Positions 41,526-49,042 of a stretch of DNA of 49,042 nucleotides are shown in pieces. This stretch comes from an uncultured Clostridia bacterium (GTDB lineage: Bacteria > Bacillota > Clostridia > Oscillospirales > Ruminococcaceae), in contig CANQUJ010000013.1 in assembly GCA_947627005.1 (NCBI GenBank), forward strand, positions 1 to 49,042. Reading direction: 5' to 3'. The position numbers and the translations under genes are program-made. The notes beneath the pieces were generated by a model that was not told where the DNA came from, searched no databases, and worked only from the letters and a program-made list of their open reading frames with translations. How positions within the stretch are numbered: position 1 is the stretch's first letter; each line of letters opens with the position of its first letter.

Positions 41526-42950
41526 TCAGAGTATCTCGACATCTTTGGTTTTGACTATTTCTATCTTAGAGACGGCCTCGCGAATCTCTTTTACGAGCCT
41601 GTCGACCTGCTCGGGGCAGCGGCCGATATAAAGCTTCGGCTCTAAGACCGCTTCCATCTCGCGCTCGGTCATCGAAAACTCGGGGTGGGAGGCAAGCCGC
41701 TTTAAAAGGTCGCAGCTCTCGCCCTCTTTCATTCGGGCCGAGGCCTCCATCGAGCAGACGCGGATTATTTCGTGGAGCTTCTGGCGGTCGCCGCCGCGCT
41801 TTACGCCCTCCATCATAAGGTTCTCGGTCGCGATGAACGGGAGATATTCCCTTACCGCCTTTTCGACCATTTTTTCGTTGACGTGCATGCCGTCGGTGAC
41901 GTTCTGCGCAAGCCTTAAGATCGCGTCGGCGCAAAGATAGCCCTCGGGCAATGAAATTCTTCTGTTCGCAGAGTCGTCGAGGGTGCGCTCAAGCCACTGG
42001 GTCGAGGCGGTCATCGGGGCGTTCAGCGCGTCGGCCATAAGATACCTCGAAAGCGAGCAAATTCTCTCGCAGCGCATCGGGTTGCGCTTATAGGCCATCG
42101 CCGACGAGCCGATCTGGTTCTTTTCAAACGGCTCTTCGACCTGCCGATCATGCTGCAAAAGCCTTAAGTCGTTCGCCATTCGGTAGCAGCTTTGGGCTAT
42201 CGAGGAGAGAACGTTTAATATCCTCGAATCGAATTTCCGGGGGTAGGTCTGCCCCGAGACGGTGAAGCATTTTTTAAAGCCGAACTCCGCCGAGATCATT
42301 CTGTTCATCTCGTCGATCTTTTCGCCGTCGCCCTCGAAAAGCTCCATAAAGCTGGCTTCGGTGCCGGTCGTCCCCCGGCAGCCGAGGAATTTAAAGCTGT
42401 CGATGACGAAGTCGAGCTCCTCGAGGTCGGAGAGAAAATCCTGCGCCCAAAGCGACGCCCTCTTTCCGACGGTCACGAGCTGGGCGGGCTGGTAGTGGGT
42501 GTATCCGAGGGTCGGGGTAGATTTATACTTTTCCGCGAAGTCGGCGAGGTTTTTTAATACCTTCGCAATCTCTCCGCGAAGATAGACGAGGCCGTCGCGA
42601 TAGATGATAAGGTCGGCGTTGTCGGTGACGTAGCAGCTCGTCGCGCCGAGGTGGATAATTCCCGCAGCCGAGGGCGCCGCCTTGCCGTAGGTATAGATAT
42701 GCGCCATAACGTCGTGGCGGACCTCTTTTTCGCGGGCGTGCTCGGTCTCGTAGTCTATGTCTTCGATGTGGGCTTCAAGCTCTTTTACCTGCTCATCGGT
42801 GATCGGCAGGCCGAGCTTCGACTCCGCCCTTGCGAGCGCCACCCAAAGGCGCCGCCAAGTCTGAATCCTTTTGTCCATCGAAAAAAGGTTGAGCATATAT
42901 TCCGAGGCGTAGCGCGAAGAAAGCGGGGATTCGTAGATATTAGTGGGCAT
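41526..42950 (-). CDS. purB: Adenylosuccinate lyase
   Basis: 474 residues. Acts twice in purine synthesis, cleaving SAICAR and adenylosuccinate to release fumarate. The fumarase/aspartase superfamily signature IGSSAMAYKRNPMRCER is intact, with the catalytic Ser in the SS pair. HLGATSCYVTDNAD and GYTHYQPAQ supply the substrate and general-acid His. GAAAGGAAG lies before the ATG. It follows purA on the same strand across a 142-base gap occupied by a GC-rich palindrome cluster. Confidence 0.97.
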   Translation of the reverse strand: MPTNIYESPLSSRYASEYMLNLFSMDKRIQTWRRLWVALARAESKLGLPITDEQVKELEAHIEDIDYETEHAREKEVRHDVMAHIYTYGKAAPSAAGIIHLGATSCYVTDNADLIIYRDGLVYLRGEIAKVLKNLADFAEKYKSTPTLGYTHYQPAQLVTVGKRASLWAQDFLSDLEELDFVIDSFKFLGCRGTTGTEASFMELFEGDGEKIDEMNRMISAEFGFKKCFTVSGQTYPRKFDSRILNVLSSIAQSCYRMANDLRLLQHDRQVEEPFEKNQIGSSAMAYKRNPMRCERICSLSRYLMADALNAPMTASTQWLERTLDDSANRRISLPEGYLCADAILRLAQNVTDGMHVNEKMVEKAVREYLPFIATENLMMEGVKRGGDRQKLHEIIRVCSMEASARMKEGESCDLLKRLASHPEFSMTEREMEAVLEPKLYIGRCPEQVDRLVKEIREAVSKIEIVKTKDVEIL

Positions 42951-42974
42951 GATTTAACTTCCTTTCATATACAG

Positions 42975-43080
42975 GCTGCAAGGCGCAGCCCTCCGCCCCC
43001 CCGCTGCGCGGGGGGGCGGCCGCGGCTTCGCCGCGGGGTCGCGCGGCTTCGCCGCGCGGCCGGGGCTGCGCCCCCGCTCG
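42975..43080. repeat. GC-rich palindrome cluster between purA and purB
   Basis: Consecutive hairpins: CCGCCCCCCCGC/GCGGGGGGGCGG, CCGCGGCTTCGCCGCGG and CGCGCGGCTTCGCCGCGCG, inside an outer GCGCAGCCC/GGGCTGCGC pairing. Same kind of position (between co-directional genes, ahead of the next start) as the clusters near uvrB and the RluA-type gene. Confidence 0.7.
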
Positions 43081-43092
43081 CCTAAGCTTGGT

Positions 43093-44367
43093 CTATCTTA
43101 AAATAATGCTTTCGCGCTCCGGCCCGACCGAAACGTAGCCGATCCGGCAGCCGATTTCGCGCTCGATGTATTCGACGTAGTTTCTCGCCTCAATAGGCAG
43201 GTCTTCCCATTTTCTGCAGCCCGAAATGTCGCGCTTCCAGCCGGGCATGGTGATGTTTACCGGCTTGGCCTCGGGCAGGATTGCCGGGAAGGGGAAACGG
43301 TCGATCTTTTCGCCGAAGAGCTCGTATTGAGCGGTTATCGGGATCTCGTCCATATAGCTCAAAACGTCCAATTTTGTAAGCGCGATGACGGTCGCCCCTT
43401 GGGTCTCGACTCCGTACCTTGTCGCGACGATGTCTATCGGGCCGACTCTGCGCGGTCTGCCGGTTTTGGCGCCGTATTCGTCGCCCGCCTCGCGAAGCTT
43501 TTCGGCCTCGTCGCCGAACCATTCGCAGGTGAAGGGCCCCTCGCCCACGCAGGAGGAATATGCCTTTACGACGCCGATTACCTTGTCGATCTTGACCCCC
43601 GGGAAGCCCGAGCCGACCGGCGCGAAGGCCGCGATGGTGTTTGAAGAAGTGGTATAGGGAACTATGCCGTAGTCGAGATCGCGCAAAGCGCCGAGCTGCG
43701 CCTCGAAGAGGATCTTCTTTCCTGCGGCCGAGGATTTTTTAAGAAACTCGCCGGTATCCTTAACGAACGGCTTTATCTTCTCTCCGTAGTCGCGAAGCCA
43801 TTCTTCAAGCTGCGCCATGGTATACCCCTCGGCGCCGTAGACGTTTTTCAGCGTGAGGTTTTTATACTCCAAAAGGTCGGCAAGGTGGGCTTTAAGGTGG
43901 TCGGGATAGTTAAGCTCGCCGGCCAAAACGGTCTTTTTTGAATATTTGTCGGAATAAAAAGGCGCTATCCCCTGCCTCGTCGAGCCGTATTTTTTGTCCG
44001 CAAGCCTCGCCTCTTCAAGGCCGTCCAACTCTCTGTGCCAAGGGAGAAGAAGCGAAGCGCGGTCGCTTATCATAAGGTTTTCGGGGGTGATAGAAACTCC
44101 CCTCGCCCTTACTTCTTCGATCTCTTTCCACAAATTCTCCGGGTCGAGGGCCACTCCGTTCCCGAGAATATTCACAACTCCTTTAGTGAATATCCCCGAG
44201 GGAAGAAGATGGAGCGCGAACTTACCGTATTCGTTGATGATGGTGTGGCCCGCGTTTCCGCCGCCCTGATATCGAACGACGACGTCGTGGTCGCGGGTGA
44301 TGAGGTCAACCATACGGCCCTTGCCCTCGTCCCCCCAGTTGATTCCGACTATTGCGCAGTTAGACAT
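43093..44367 (-). CDS. purA: Adenylosuccinate synthase
   Basis: 424 residues. Joins aspartate to IMP using GTP, the first step to AMP. The GTP-binding opening GINWGDEGKG is followed by the substrate loop GGGNAGHTI. EGAQ is replaced by FEAQLGALRDLDYG. TGRPRRVGPID and the late TKLDVL guanine motif are present. Paired with purB to complete AMP synthesis. Start codon supported by AAAGGAACG. Confidence 0.97.
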   Translation of the reverse strand: MSNCAIVGINWGDEGKGRMVDLITRDHDVVVRYQGGGNAGHTIINEYGKFALHLLPSGIFTKGVVNILGNGVALDPENLWKEIEEVRARGVSITPENLMISDRASLLLPWHRELDGLEEARLADKKYGSTRQGIAPFYSDKYSKKTVLAGELNYPDHLKAHLADLLEYKNLTLKNVYGAEGYTMAQLEEWLRDYGEKIKPFVKDTGEFLKKSSAAGKKILFEAQLGALRDLDYGIVPYTTSSNTIAAFAPVGSGFPGVKIDKVIGVVKAYSSCVGEGPFTCEWFGDEAEKLREAGDEYGAKTGRPRRVGPIDIVATRYGVETQGATVIALTKLDVLSYMDEIPITAQYELFGEKIDRFPFPAILPEAKPVNITMPGWKRDISGCRKWEDLPIEARNYVEYIEREIGCRIGYVSVGPERESIILR

Positions 44368-44423
44368 ATAAAACGTTCCTTTCTATATTAAGCGATTCGG
44401 CGTTTGTTTGCACATACGCATAT

Positions 44424-44452
44424 ATGATATCAGATTTTTCCTCGGTATTCAA
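44424..44452 (-). promoter_or_regulatory. purA-purB promoter
   Basis: TTGAAT, 17 bases, TATCAT on the minus strand. I see no purine riboswitch fold in the short leader. Confidence 0.65.
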
Positions 44453-44494
44453 TAGATTATCGCAAACTTTTTATAAATTTTTTTTTCAAAAAAA

Positions 44495-44516
44495 CCGCCG
44501 ACTTCAAAGCCGGCGG
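44495..44516 (-). terminator. Terminator of the GH127 gene
   Basis: CCGCCG and CGGCGG arms with an inner CTT/AAG pairing, then a T-run on the minus strand. Confidence 0.8.
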
Positions 44517-44564
44517 GAATTTATTCGGCGGGGCGGCCTTTGAAAGCGTACGCCCTTGCCCGAA

Positions 44565-46376
44565 TTATTTTTCGATCTTCCAGTAGATTCCGTATCTTTC
44601 CTCGATCAGATAATAGGGAATAAACTTTAACCCGCCGAGCTCGAATTCGGCCAGCCCTGTCTTTTTGACGAATCTCTGCGGCTCGGCGATAAGCTCTTCT
44701 GCGCTGCCGCCTATCTTCAAAACGCCGTCCGAAACGCTCTTTTCGGGTATCGCGACGTGAACGCCGGTTCGGGTCTCGGTCATATTTTCCCTCCCGAGCT
44801 TTGCCGCCAAAAGCCAAGGACCGTATTTAAGCGCGACTACGCCCTTTCCGCCCGAAAGCGGCAGCGCCGCAAGCTTTGGCGTAAAGGTTATTTCAAGCTC
44901 TGCGCCCTCCCCCGCCGGGATATCTATAAAACCGTTTTCGGCATGATATTCCGCGCTCTTTCCGCCGGAAAAAATCTTTATTCCGTCCGACCAATCCGGC
45001 AGCCTTAATGTGACGGTTTTAACGCCGCAGACCTTAAGCGAGACCTTGCCGCTGTTCTCGATATCGGAAGTCAGGCTCGCGGAAATATCGCCGCTACGAA
45101 GCTCGCAGGAAAGGTATCTTAAGACCCAAAGGCGGTCGCTTCCGCCGAAGAAGGAAAGCTCGCCGAGCTTGGTAAAGTTTTCCATTCCGCTGCCGGTGCA
45201 GCACCAAAAATCCTCCCACCTGCTTGAAAATACCTTGAAATAGCCTGTCGCCATCGACTGGAAATAGGTGGTCATGCCGGTCTCGGGGTTTTGAGAGGCC
45301 AGAATGTGGTTTATAAAGGCGTTCTCCATATAGTCGGCGTATTTCTTCTCGCCGGTTATTTTAAAGAGTTCTTTAGTAAGCTTAAGCATATTGTAGACGT
45401 TGCAGGTCTCGCAGTTGCAGTTGGTTCTGTTTTTGTCAAGCTCGCCGTCCTCGCGGAAATGCTCCCACTCGCTGTTTCCGCCGGTGTGGTAGGTGTGATT
45501 CTCTGTAACGTTTGACCAAAACGCCTCGGCGACTTTAAGATAGCGCCCGCAGTCGAGCTTTTTGCCCATGACCTGATATCTTCGCAGCGCTCCGATTATC
45601 TTCGGAATGGTGGTGTTGGCGTGGCGGCCGGTAAGAAGATTTTCGCGGTTCGAGAGGATGTCGTCGAAAAGCGGTTCTTCGTCGAAAACGTGGGCGGCCT
45701 CGGCGAATCGGGCTTCGCCGGTCGCGCGGTAAAGCTCGTACATAACGTCGTTCATTCCGCCGTATTCGGTGTTCAAGACGACCGCGCGGGTCTTCTCGCT
45801 CCAAGAAAGGGCGCGCCCGCAGACCCACCCGCCGAGCTTTTTAGCGATCTCAAGGGCCTTTTCCTCGCCGGCGATCTCATACGCCGAAAGAAGCCCCGCG
45901 AGAATTTTGTGCATAGTATACCAGGGCACCCACGCGACGTTGATGATGTCTTCGTTGCCCCGCCCCTGCTCTACAAGGTCGAACTGTATCTCGGGGTTTT
46001 CGGGGTCGGAAATCCTTCCCGCCCACAAAAAGCCGGTTTCGCTCTGACATTCTTCGAGGCCGTAGAGAATGGCCGAAAGCTTGGATTTTAGGGCTTTGCG
46101 GTCGGCGGAGCAAACGCCCGGGTCGACGGAGGCTTGGGATATCGCGGAAAAATAGTGGCCCATCGCGTGCCCGCCGATAAGGTGGCTCTCCCACCCGCCG
46201 TAGGGCTCGGCCGAGGTTTTTATACCGGCGTTTTTGCGAAATCCCGCCAAAACGCGGTCAACCTCGAACGCTTTAAGGTATTCGACCTCTTTTTTAACGG
46301 CGTTTTCGCAGTAGGGGTCGGTCATTTTAACGCTTCCGAGAGGAAGCGCGGCGATTTTAGAAATTTCGGGCAGCAT
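44565..46376 (-). CDS. Glycoside hydrolase family 127 (beta-L-arabinofuranosidase type)
   Basis: 603 residues, cytoplasmic. The family's zinc-cysteine site is recognisable: CNCETCNVYNMLKL and FWCCTGSGMEN, with an acidic residue in GNSEWEHFRED. The N-terminal alpha/alpha barrel covers about residues 1-400 and beta domains follow. HypBA1-type enzymes release L-arabinose from hydroxyproline-linked or other beta-arabinofuranosides. Together with the GH43 lipoprotein 13 kb away this suggests plant arabinan use. The ATG at 46376 has GGAG 9 bases upstream. Confidence 0.93.
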   Translation of the reverse strand: MLPEISKIAALPLGSVKMTDPYCENAVKKEVEYLKAFEVDRVLAGFRKNAGIKTSAEPYGGWESHLIGGHAMGHYFSAISQASVDPGVCSADRKALKSKLSAILYGLEECQSETGFLWAGRISDPENPEIQFDLVEQGRGNEDIINVAWVPWYTMHKILAGLLSAYEIAGEEKALEIAKKLGGWVCGRALSWSEKTRAVVLNTEYGGMNDVMYELYRATGEARFAEAAHVFDEEPLFDDILSNRENLLTGRHANTTIPKIIGALRRYQVMGKKLDCGRYLKVAEAFWSNVTENHTYHTGGNSEWEHFREDGELDKNRTNCNCETCNVYNMLKLTKELFKITGEKKYADYMENAFINHILASQNPETGMTTYFQSMATGYFKVFSSRWEDFWCCTGSGMENFTKLGELSFFGGSDRLWVLRYLSCELRSGDISASLTSDIENSGKVSLKVCGVKTVTLRLPDWSDGIKIFSGGKSAEYHAENGFIDIPAGEGAELEITFTPKLAALPLSGGKGVVALKYGPWLLAAKLGRENMTETRTGVHVAIPEKSVSDGVLKIGGSAEELIAEPQRFVKKTGLAEFELGGLKFIPYYLIEERYGIYWKIEK

Positions 46377-46499
46377 GGGCGGCGTCTCCTTTATCACAAA
46401 ATGTTAAAGAGATAATAGCACGTTTTCGCGCGATTTTCAAGTATGCCGCGATATTTTTCGGAATTTGGCGGAAATCTTCTCGCGATAGGTCAATTTTAA

Positions 46500-46526
46500 A
46501 AAGCCGCGGCAAAAAAGCGCGGCTTT
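46500..46526 (-). terminator. Hairpin upstream of tRNA-Arg
   Basis: AAAGCCGCG and CGCGGCTTT arms with a T-run on the minus strand. Confidence 0.5.
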
Positions 46527-46530
46527 GGAC

Positions 46531-46559
46531 TTGACACAAGCGTTTTTTCGTGATAGAAT
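46531..46559 (+). promoter_or_regulatory. tRNA-Arg promoter
   Basis: TTGACA, 17 bases, TAGAAT, ten bases before the tRNA. Confidence 0.8.
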
Positions 46560-46568
46560 AACCAAGAT

Positions 46569-46645
46569 GTCGTTGTAGCTCAGTAGGATAGAGCGGCCGC
46601 CTCCTAAGCGGCAGGCCGGAGGTTCGAATCCCCTCAACGACGCCA
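46569..46645 (+). tRNA. tRNA-Arg (anticodon CCU)
   Basis: Acceptor arms GTCGTTG and CAACGAC pair fully. The D-arm holds AGCTCAGTAGGATAGAGC. The anticodon stem GCCGC/GCGGC encloses loop CTCCTAA with anticodon CCT. The T-arm is GGAGG-TTCGAAT-CCCCT-like. CCA is encoded at 46643-46645. Reads AGG codons. Its 3' end is directly followed by a long dispersed repeat that also follows the tRNA-Ser fragment at the window end. Confidence 0.96.
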
Positions 46646-47060
46646 CGCCGTCGCGGACTACGTATCGTTCGCGGCGGCATTTTCACGCTTTCGCGCTCAA
46701 TGTCACCGCTCATTCACTCCGTCGCTCCGGCTTTTCCGCGAAAAGTCACGCTTGCTTCGCCTGTTCGCTTGCAAGCGCGCTCACTACGGCTCCGCGGCGC
46801 TACCAACTTTTCGCGGTTTTTGTTTTTTCGCGGACTTCGTATCGTTCGCGGCAAGCGGGGCGTTAAAACTTGCTTTTCGGGCTTCGCGGGCATATATGCC
46901 CGCGAAGTGCGAGCGGCTAAAAGCAACGCTTCTTTTTCCGGCTTCTCCCCACAAAATCCACGGATTTTGTGGGGCCCTATTTTTTTGCAAGCTTTGCTTG
47001 CTCCGCCGAAACTTTTTAATTTCCTTACTTCATAAGGATAAAATCTTTCTCCGCCGACTT
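46646..47060 (+). repeat. tRNA-3'-end repeat, copy 1, with further modules
   Basis: 46646-46825 matches, inverted, 48755-48940 (GTCGCGGACTACGTATCGTT, then GCAAGCGCGCTCAC and CAACTTTTCGCGG). 46830-46985 holds a second module (GCGGGCATATATGCCCGC palindrome, GAAGTGCGAGCGG, AAGCAACGCTTCTTT) also found inverted near 48405-48475, ending in a CCCCACAAAATCC/GGATTTTGTGGGG hairpin. No gene seen. Confidence 0.75.
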
Positions 47061-47088
47061 TTTTACCGCCGACTTTTTAAATAATCCC

Positions 47089-47466
47089 CTATTTCCCGCT
47101 TGCGACTTTGCTGATTACGATTCTCCTCGCGGCGGTGGCGATAAATTCCGAGTTGGTCGCCTTGCCCTTTTCTTGGCTGATGGTGTTGCCGAAATATTCT
47201 TTCAACGTATCAATATCCGCCCGGCGAAACGCGATTTCAATGGCGTTTCTGATCGAGCGCTCGACCCGAAGCGGCGTTGTGTTATTATGCTGTGCGATTT
47301 CGGGGTAGAGACGTGAAGTCACCGCGCGAAGATAGGTAGGGTCGCGATAAACCAGCGCTATCGCGTCGATTAAGAACGCGTAGCCGTTGACGTGCGCGGG
47401 CACGCCGAGGACAAAGAGGGTCATACAAATCTCCTGCAAAAGCGCGGGGTCAAATTCTTCGAGCAT
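47089..47466 (-). CDS. Stand-alone Spo0A C-terminal domain protein
   Basis: 125 residues, nearly all matching the DNA-binding (effector) domain of the sporulation master regulator Spo0A: LGVPAHVNGYAFLIDAI, LYPEIAQHNNTTPLRVERSIRNAIEIAF (recognition helix) and GKATNSEFIA. There is no receiver domain, so it cannot be phosphorylated like Spo0A. It could compete for or share 0A boxes. A perfect 0A box sits at the -35 region of its promoter. The ATG at 47466 follows GGGAGG; it is not the genome's main spo0A. Confidence 0.85.
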   Translation of the reverse strand: MLEEFDPALLQEICMTLFVLGVPAHVNGYAFLIDAIALVYRDPTYLRAVTSRLYPEIAQHNNTTPLRVERSIRNAIEIAFRRADIDTLKEYFGNTISQEKGKATNSEFIATAARRIVISKVASGK

Positions 47467-47491
47467 ATTAAAACCTCCCAAAATTTTTATT

Positions 47492-47527
47492 TTATTATAC
47501 CTCGTTGAGCAATTTTTGTTTGTCGAA
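47492..47527 (-). promoter_or_regulatory. Promoter with 0A box ahead of the Spo0A-C-like gene
   Basis: TATAAT on the minus strand near 47493-47498, with a poor -35. The 0A box TTTGTCGAA (plus strand, 47519-47527) lies just upstream of it, as in Spo0A-activated promoters. A second perfect TTTGTCGAA is at 47579-47587. Confidence 0.6.
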
Positions 47528-47538
47528 AAATGTAAAAG

Positions 47539-47573
47539 CGGCAGAATTTTGTAACAATCTACAAATTCTGCCG
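47539..47573. terminator. Hairpin shared with 5347-5380
   Basis: CGGCAGAATTT and AAATTCTGCCG arms, followed by AAATTTTTGTCG. Terminates the minus-strand gene that ends at 47590 only if read leftward; it lies between the two Spo0A-C-like genes. Confidence 0.7.
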
Positions 47574-47589
47574 AAATTTTTGTCGAATT

Positions 47590-48027
47590 TTACGCCCAGC
47601 CGTGCTTGCCGTAGTAGCGCTTGTGGTTGACCATGATCACCTCGCGGATGAACTTGAACATCGCGCGGACGTCCTTTGGGTCGGGCAGGTGGACGTCGTT
47701 GCGGAATGGAAAATATTTGCAGAGCAGTTTGTCCTCGTTGCAGTTGCGGACCAGCGCCTCCATGCAAAATTCGATGCTCTTTTTGATGATCGCGGGGTCC
47801 TCCTCGCGCTCCTCTGCGATGTCGGCATAGATCTTTTCAAGCGGTTCGTCGAGATACTCGGGGTGGTAGATGCTGTCGAGCATGACCATTCGGAGGCAGA
47901 GGCAGCCGTGACCGATCGCGTAGACTCCGAAATCGTACATCGCGGTGAGGTATGAGAGATTCTCCGGCGTGCACTCGCGAGCCTCTTTCGGCAGCCTCGG
48001 CCGCGATTCTATCTCTATCATTGTCAT
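47590..48027 (-). CDS. Divergent Spo0A-C-like protein
   Basis: 145 residues. Residues 33-95 (YAIGHGCLCLRMVMLDSIYHPEYL, then LEKIYADIAEEREEDPAIIKKSIEFCMEAL) follow the pattern of the Spo0A effector domain: G-x-PAH-x-xGY-xxLRxAI, YPxIA, TPxxVERAIRxAIE. Key DNA-contacting residues have changed, so DNA binding is doubtful. Its tail is His/Arg/Lys-rich (VNHKRYYGKHGWA). It lies directly upstream of the clearer Spo0A-C homologue on the same strand. The start at 48027 is chosen because GGGGGAA precedes it. Homology is by eye and weak. Confidence 0.6.
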   Translation of the reverse strand: MTMIEIESRPRLPKEARECTPENLSYLTAMYDFGVYAIGHGCLCLRMVMLDSIYHPEYLDEPLEKIYADIAEEREEDPAIIKKSIEFCMEALVRNCNEDKLLCKYFPFRNDVHLPDPKDVRAMFKFIREVIMVNHKRYYGKHGWA

Positions 48028-48300
48028 TGCGATTCCCCCAAACATTTGTTTTATATGTTAATGATAGCACGCCGCCGCACATTTTTCTACACTATCGCGC
48101 AGAAATGAGAGAAAAATCCGAAATTTTCTGCGTTGTGCATAAATTTGAGGGAAAAATTTGGAGAAGATGACGAGAATTTTTTCATAATTTTTACATTTTT
48201 GCAGTATTAAGAAGTGGTTGGAACGGAAGACGAGCAGGGTGAATTTAAAATGATTGAAGGAAAAATCAAGAGATAGAGCGGTTTTTGCTAATGATTTTAT
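48028..48300. other. AT-rich spacer
   Basis: No gene seen. 48100-48133 can fold through CGCAGAAA/TTTCTGCG arms. The rest is A-rich sequence with no recognisable signal. Confidence 0.4.
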
Positions 48301-48311
48301 GAACTATCGCG

Positions 48312-48720
48312 GCACAGTTTTAAAACCGCGAAAAGTTGGTAGCGCAGCGGAGCCGTCGTGAGCGCGCTTGCAAGCGAACAGGCGAAGCAAGCGTGACTTT
48401 TCGGGGAAAAGCCGGAAAAAGAAGCGTTGCTTTTTACCGCTCGCACTTCGCGGGCGTATATTCTTGCCCCGCTCGTGCTTGCGGAAAAGCAATCGCATCT
48501 TTGCTCCGGAGTGAATGAGCGGTGGCATTGAGCGCGTAAGCGTAAAAATGCCGCCGCGAACGATACGTAGTCCGCGAAAAAAGGGGCCCCCGAAAATGCG
48601 AAGCATTTTTGGGGAAAAGGAGCGGCATCAAAAGAAGCGTTAAAACTATCTTTTCGCCTTCCCTCGGCGTAAAGGATCGCCTCGGTCGGCTCAAAGAGTT
48701 TTAATCGCATCTTTCCGTCA
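48312..48720 (-). repeat. tRNA-3'-end repeat, copy 2, rearranged
   Basis: Begins like the copy at 48755 (AACCGCGAAAAGTTGGTAGC) and ends with the same GCATTGAGCGCGTAAGCG and CGAACGATACGTAGTCCGCG. About 110 bases of another module (GAAGCGTTGCTTTTT, CGCACTTCGCGGGCG) are inserted in the middle. No gene. Confidence 0.75.
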
Positions 48721-48754
48721 AGCGAAGCCGGGAAGAATTGCAGAAAGCAATAAG

Positions 48755-48940
48755 AGCGCAGTTTTAAAACCGCGAAAAGTTGGTAGCGCTGCGGAGCCGT
48801 CGTGAGCGCGCTTGCAAGCGAACAGGCGAAGCAAGCGTGACTTTTCGCGGAAAAGCCGGAGCGACGGAGTGAGCGAGCGGTGGCATTGAGCGCGTAAGCG
48901 TAAAAATGCCGCCGCGAACGATACGTAGTCCGCGACGGCG
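48755..48940 (-). repeat. tRNA-3'-end repeat, copy 3
   Basis: Inverted copy of 46646-46825, ending flush with the CCA of the tRNA-Ser fragment just as copy 1 begins flush with the CCA of tRNA-Arg. A few base differences only. Confidence 0.85.
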
Positions 48941-48999
48941 TGGCGGAGCGGGAGGGATTCGAACCCTCGGTCCCGATTAAGGGATTACTCGATTTCGAG
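48941..48999 (-). other. 3' half of tRNA-Ser(CGA), candidate attachment site
   Basis: On the minus strand it runs from the anticodon loop CTCGAAA through the 3' stem half TCGAG, a variable arm TCCC-N6-GGGA, a T-arm GAGGG-TTCGAAT-CCCTC and acceptor end CCGCTCC-G-CCA. Upstream sequence does not complete the anticodon stem, D-arm or 5' acceptor. The break at the anticodon loop is a usual crossover point for tyrosine-recombinase elements, so the DNA to the right may be an integrated element. Confidence 0.65.
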
Positions 49000-49042
49000 A
49001 AATGCAGTCAATTCGGAACTTAGAGGAAATTGGAAAAAGTTA

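Noticed and set aside
44368-44423. Purine riboswitch ahead of purA
   Set aside because: The leader is too short and lacks the conserved three-way junction loops.
48297-48710. 137-codon frame in the tRNA-flanking repeats
   Set aside because: It is a translation of repeat copy 2 with no ribosome site; similar frames appear in every copy.

Overview
This window looks like chromosomal DNA of an uncultured, gut-type clostridial Firmicute, probably Oscillospirales-like. It has moderate GC, about twenty clear sigma-A promoters with mostly 17-bp spacers, strong GGAGG ribosome sites, lipoprotein signals, a PadR/DUF1700/DUF4097 operon and proteins related to the C-terminal domain of Spo0A. This placement is an inference from gene content. 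Housekeeping genes include cysK, rsmE, uvrA, uvrB, a pseudouridine synthase, an Na/Pi symporter, purA-purB and tRNA-Arg(CCU).

Layout. 0-2.3 kb: a broken serine recombinase, an alpha/beta hydrolase and an IS200-type element. 2.6-7.4 kb: an Rrf2 regulator facing cysK, an HD protein, and a PadR-DUF1700-DUF4097 operon. 7.4-9.9 kb: islands of hairpin-bearing intergenic repeats with an internally deleted IS3 element inserted in them. 9.9-21.1 kb: rsmE, an acidic Cys-rich protein, histidine phosphatase-uvrA, another repeat island, uvrB, a TSCPD protein, an RluA-type enzyme and an SDR. 21.3-27.6 kb: a CotH lipoprotein, then an orphan OmpR-type regulator and an ABC exporter with three paralogous permeases, separated by three 12-bp-phased direct repeats. 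27.7-33.6 kb: GNAT, membrane and DUF1287 proteins, a GH43 lipoprotein and an Na/Pi symporter. 33.7-35.7 kb: a serine recombinase lacking its catalytic end beside a possible oriT remnant. 41.5-46.4 kb: purB, purA and GH127. 46.5-49.0 kb: tRNA-Arg, two Spo0A-C-like proteins, a repeat family adjoining tRNA 3' ends, and the 3' half of a tRNA-Ser that looks like an attachment site.

The most unusual part is 35.8-41.2 kb. An XRE/TPR regulator of RRNPP type overlaps a small secreted peptide gene tail to tail. A 40-bp perfect palindrome then separates two divergent promoters. On the other side are two homologous Cys-rich peptides with near-identical leaders and divergent cores, a radical SAM/SPASM enzyme, and two S41-like lipoproteins, one truncated. 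I read this as a peptide-signalled RiPP locus. It carries a deletion that joined the truncated S41 gene to a radical SAM gene whose start codon is missing or weak.

The intergenic DNA is rich in repeats. These include about 25 hairpin units spaced roughly 90-95 bp apart, GC-rich palindrome clusters upstream of uvrB, the RluA-type gene and purB, a MITE-like element with 22-bp perfect ends, and a repeat at tRNA 3' ends. Stem arms often change together between copies, which suggests that the folded structure is conserved.
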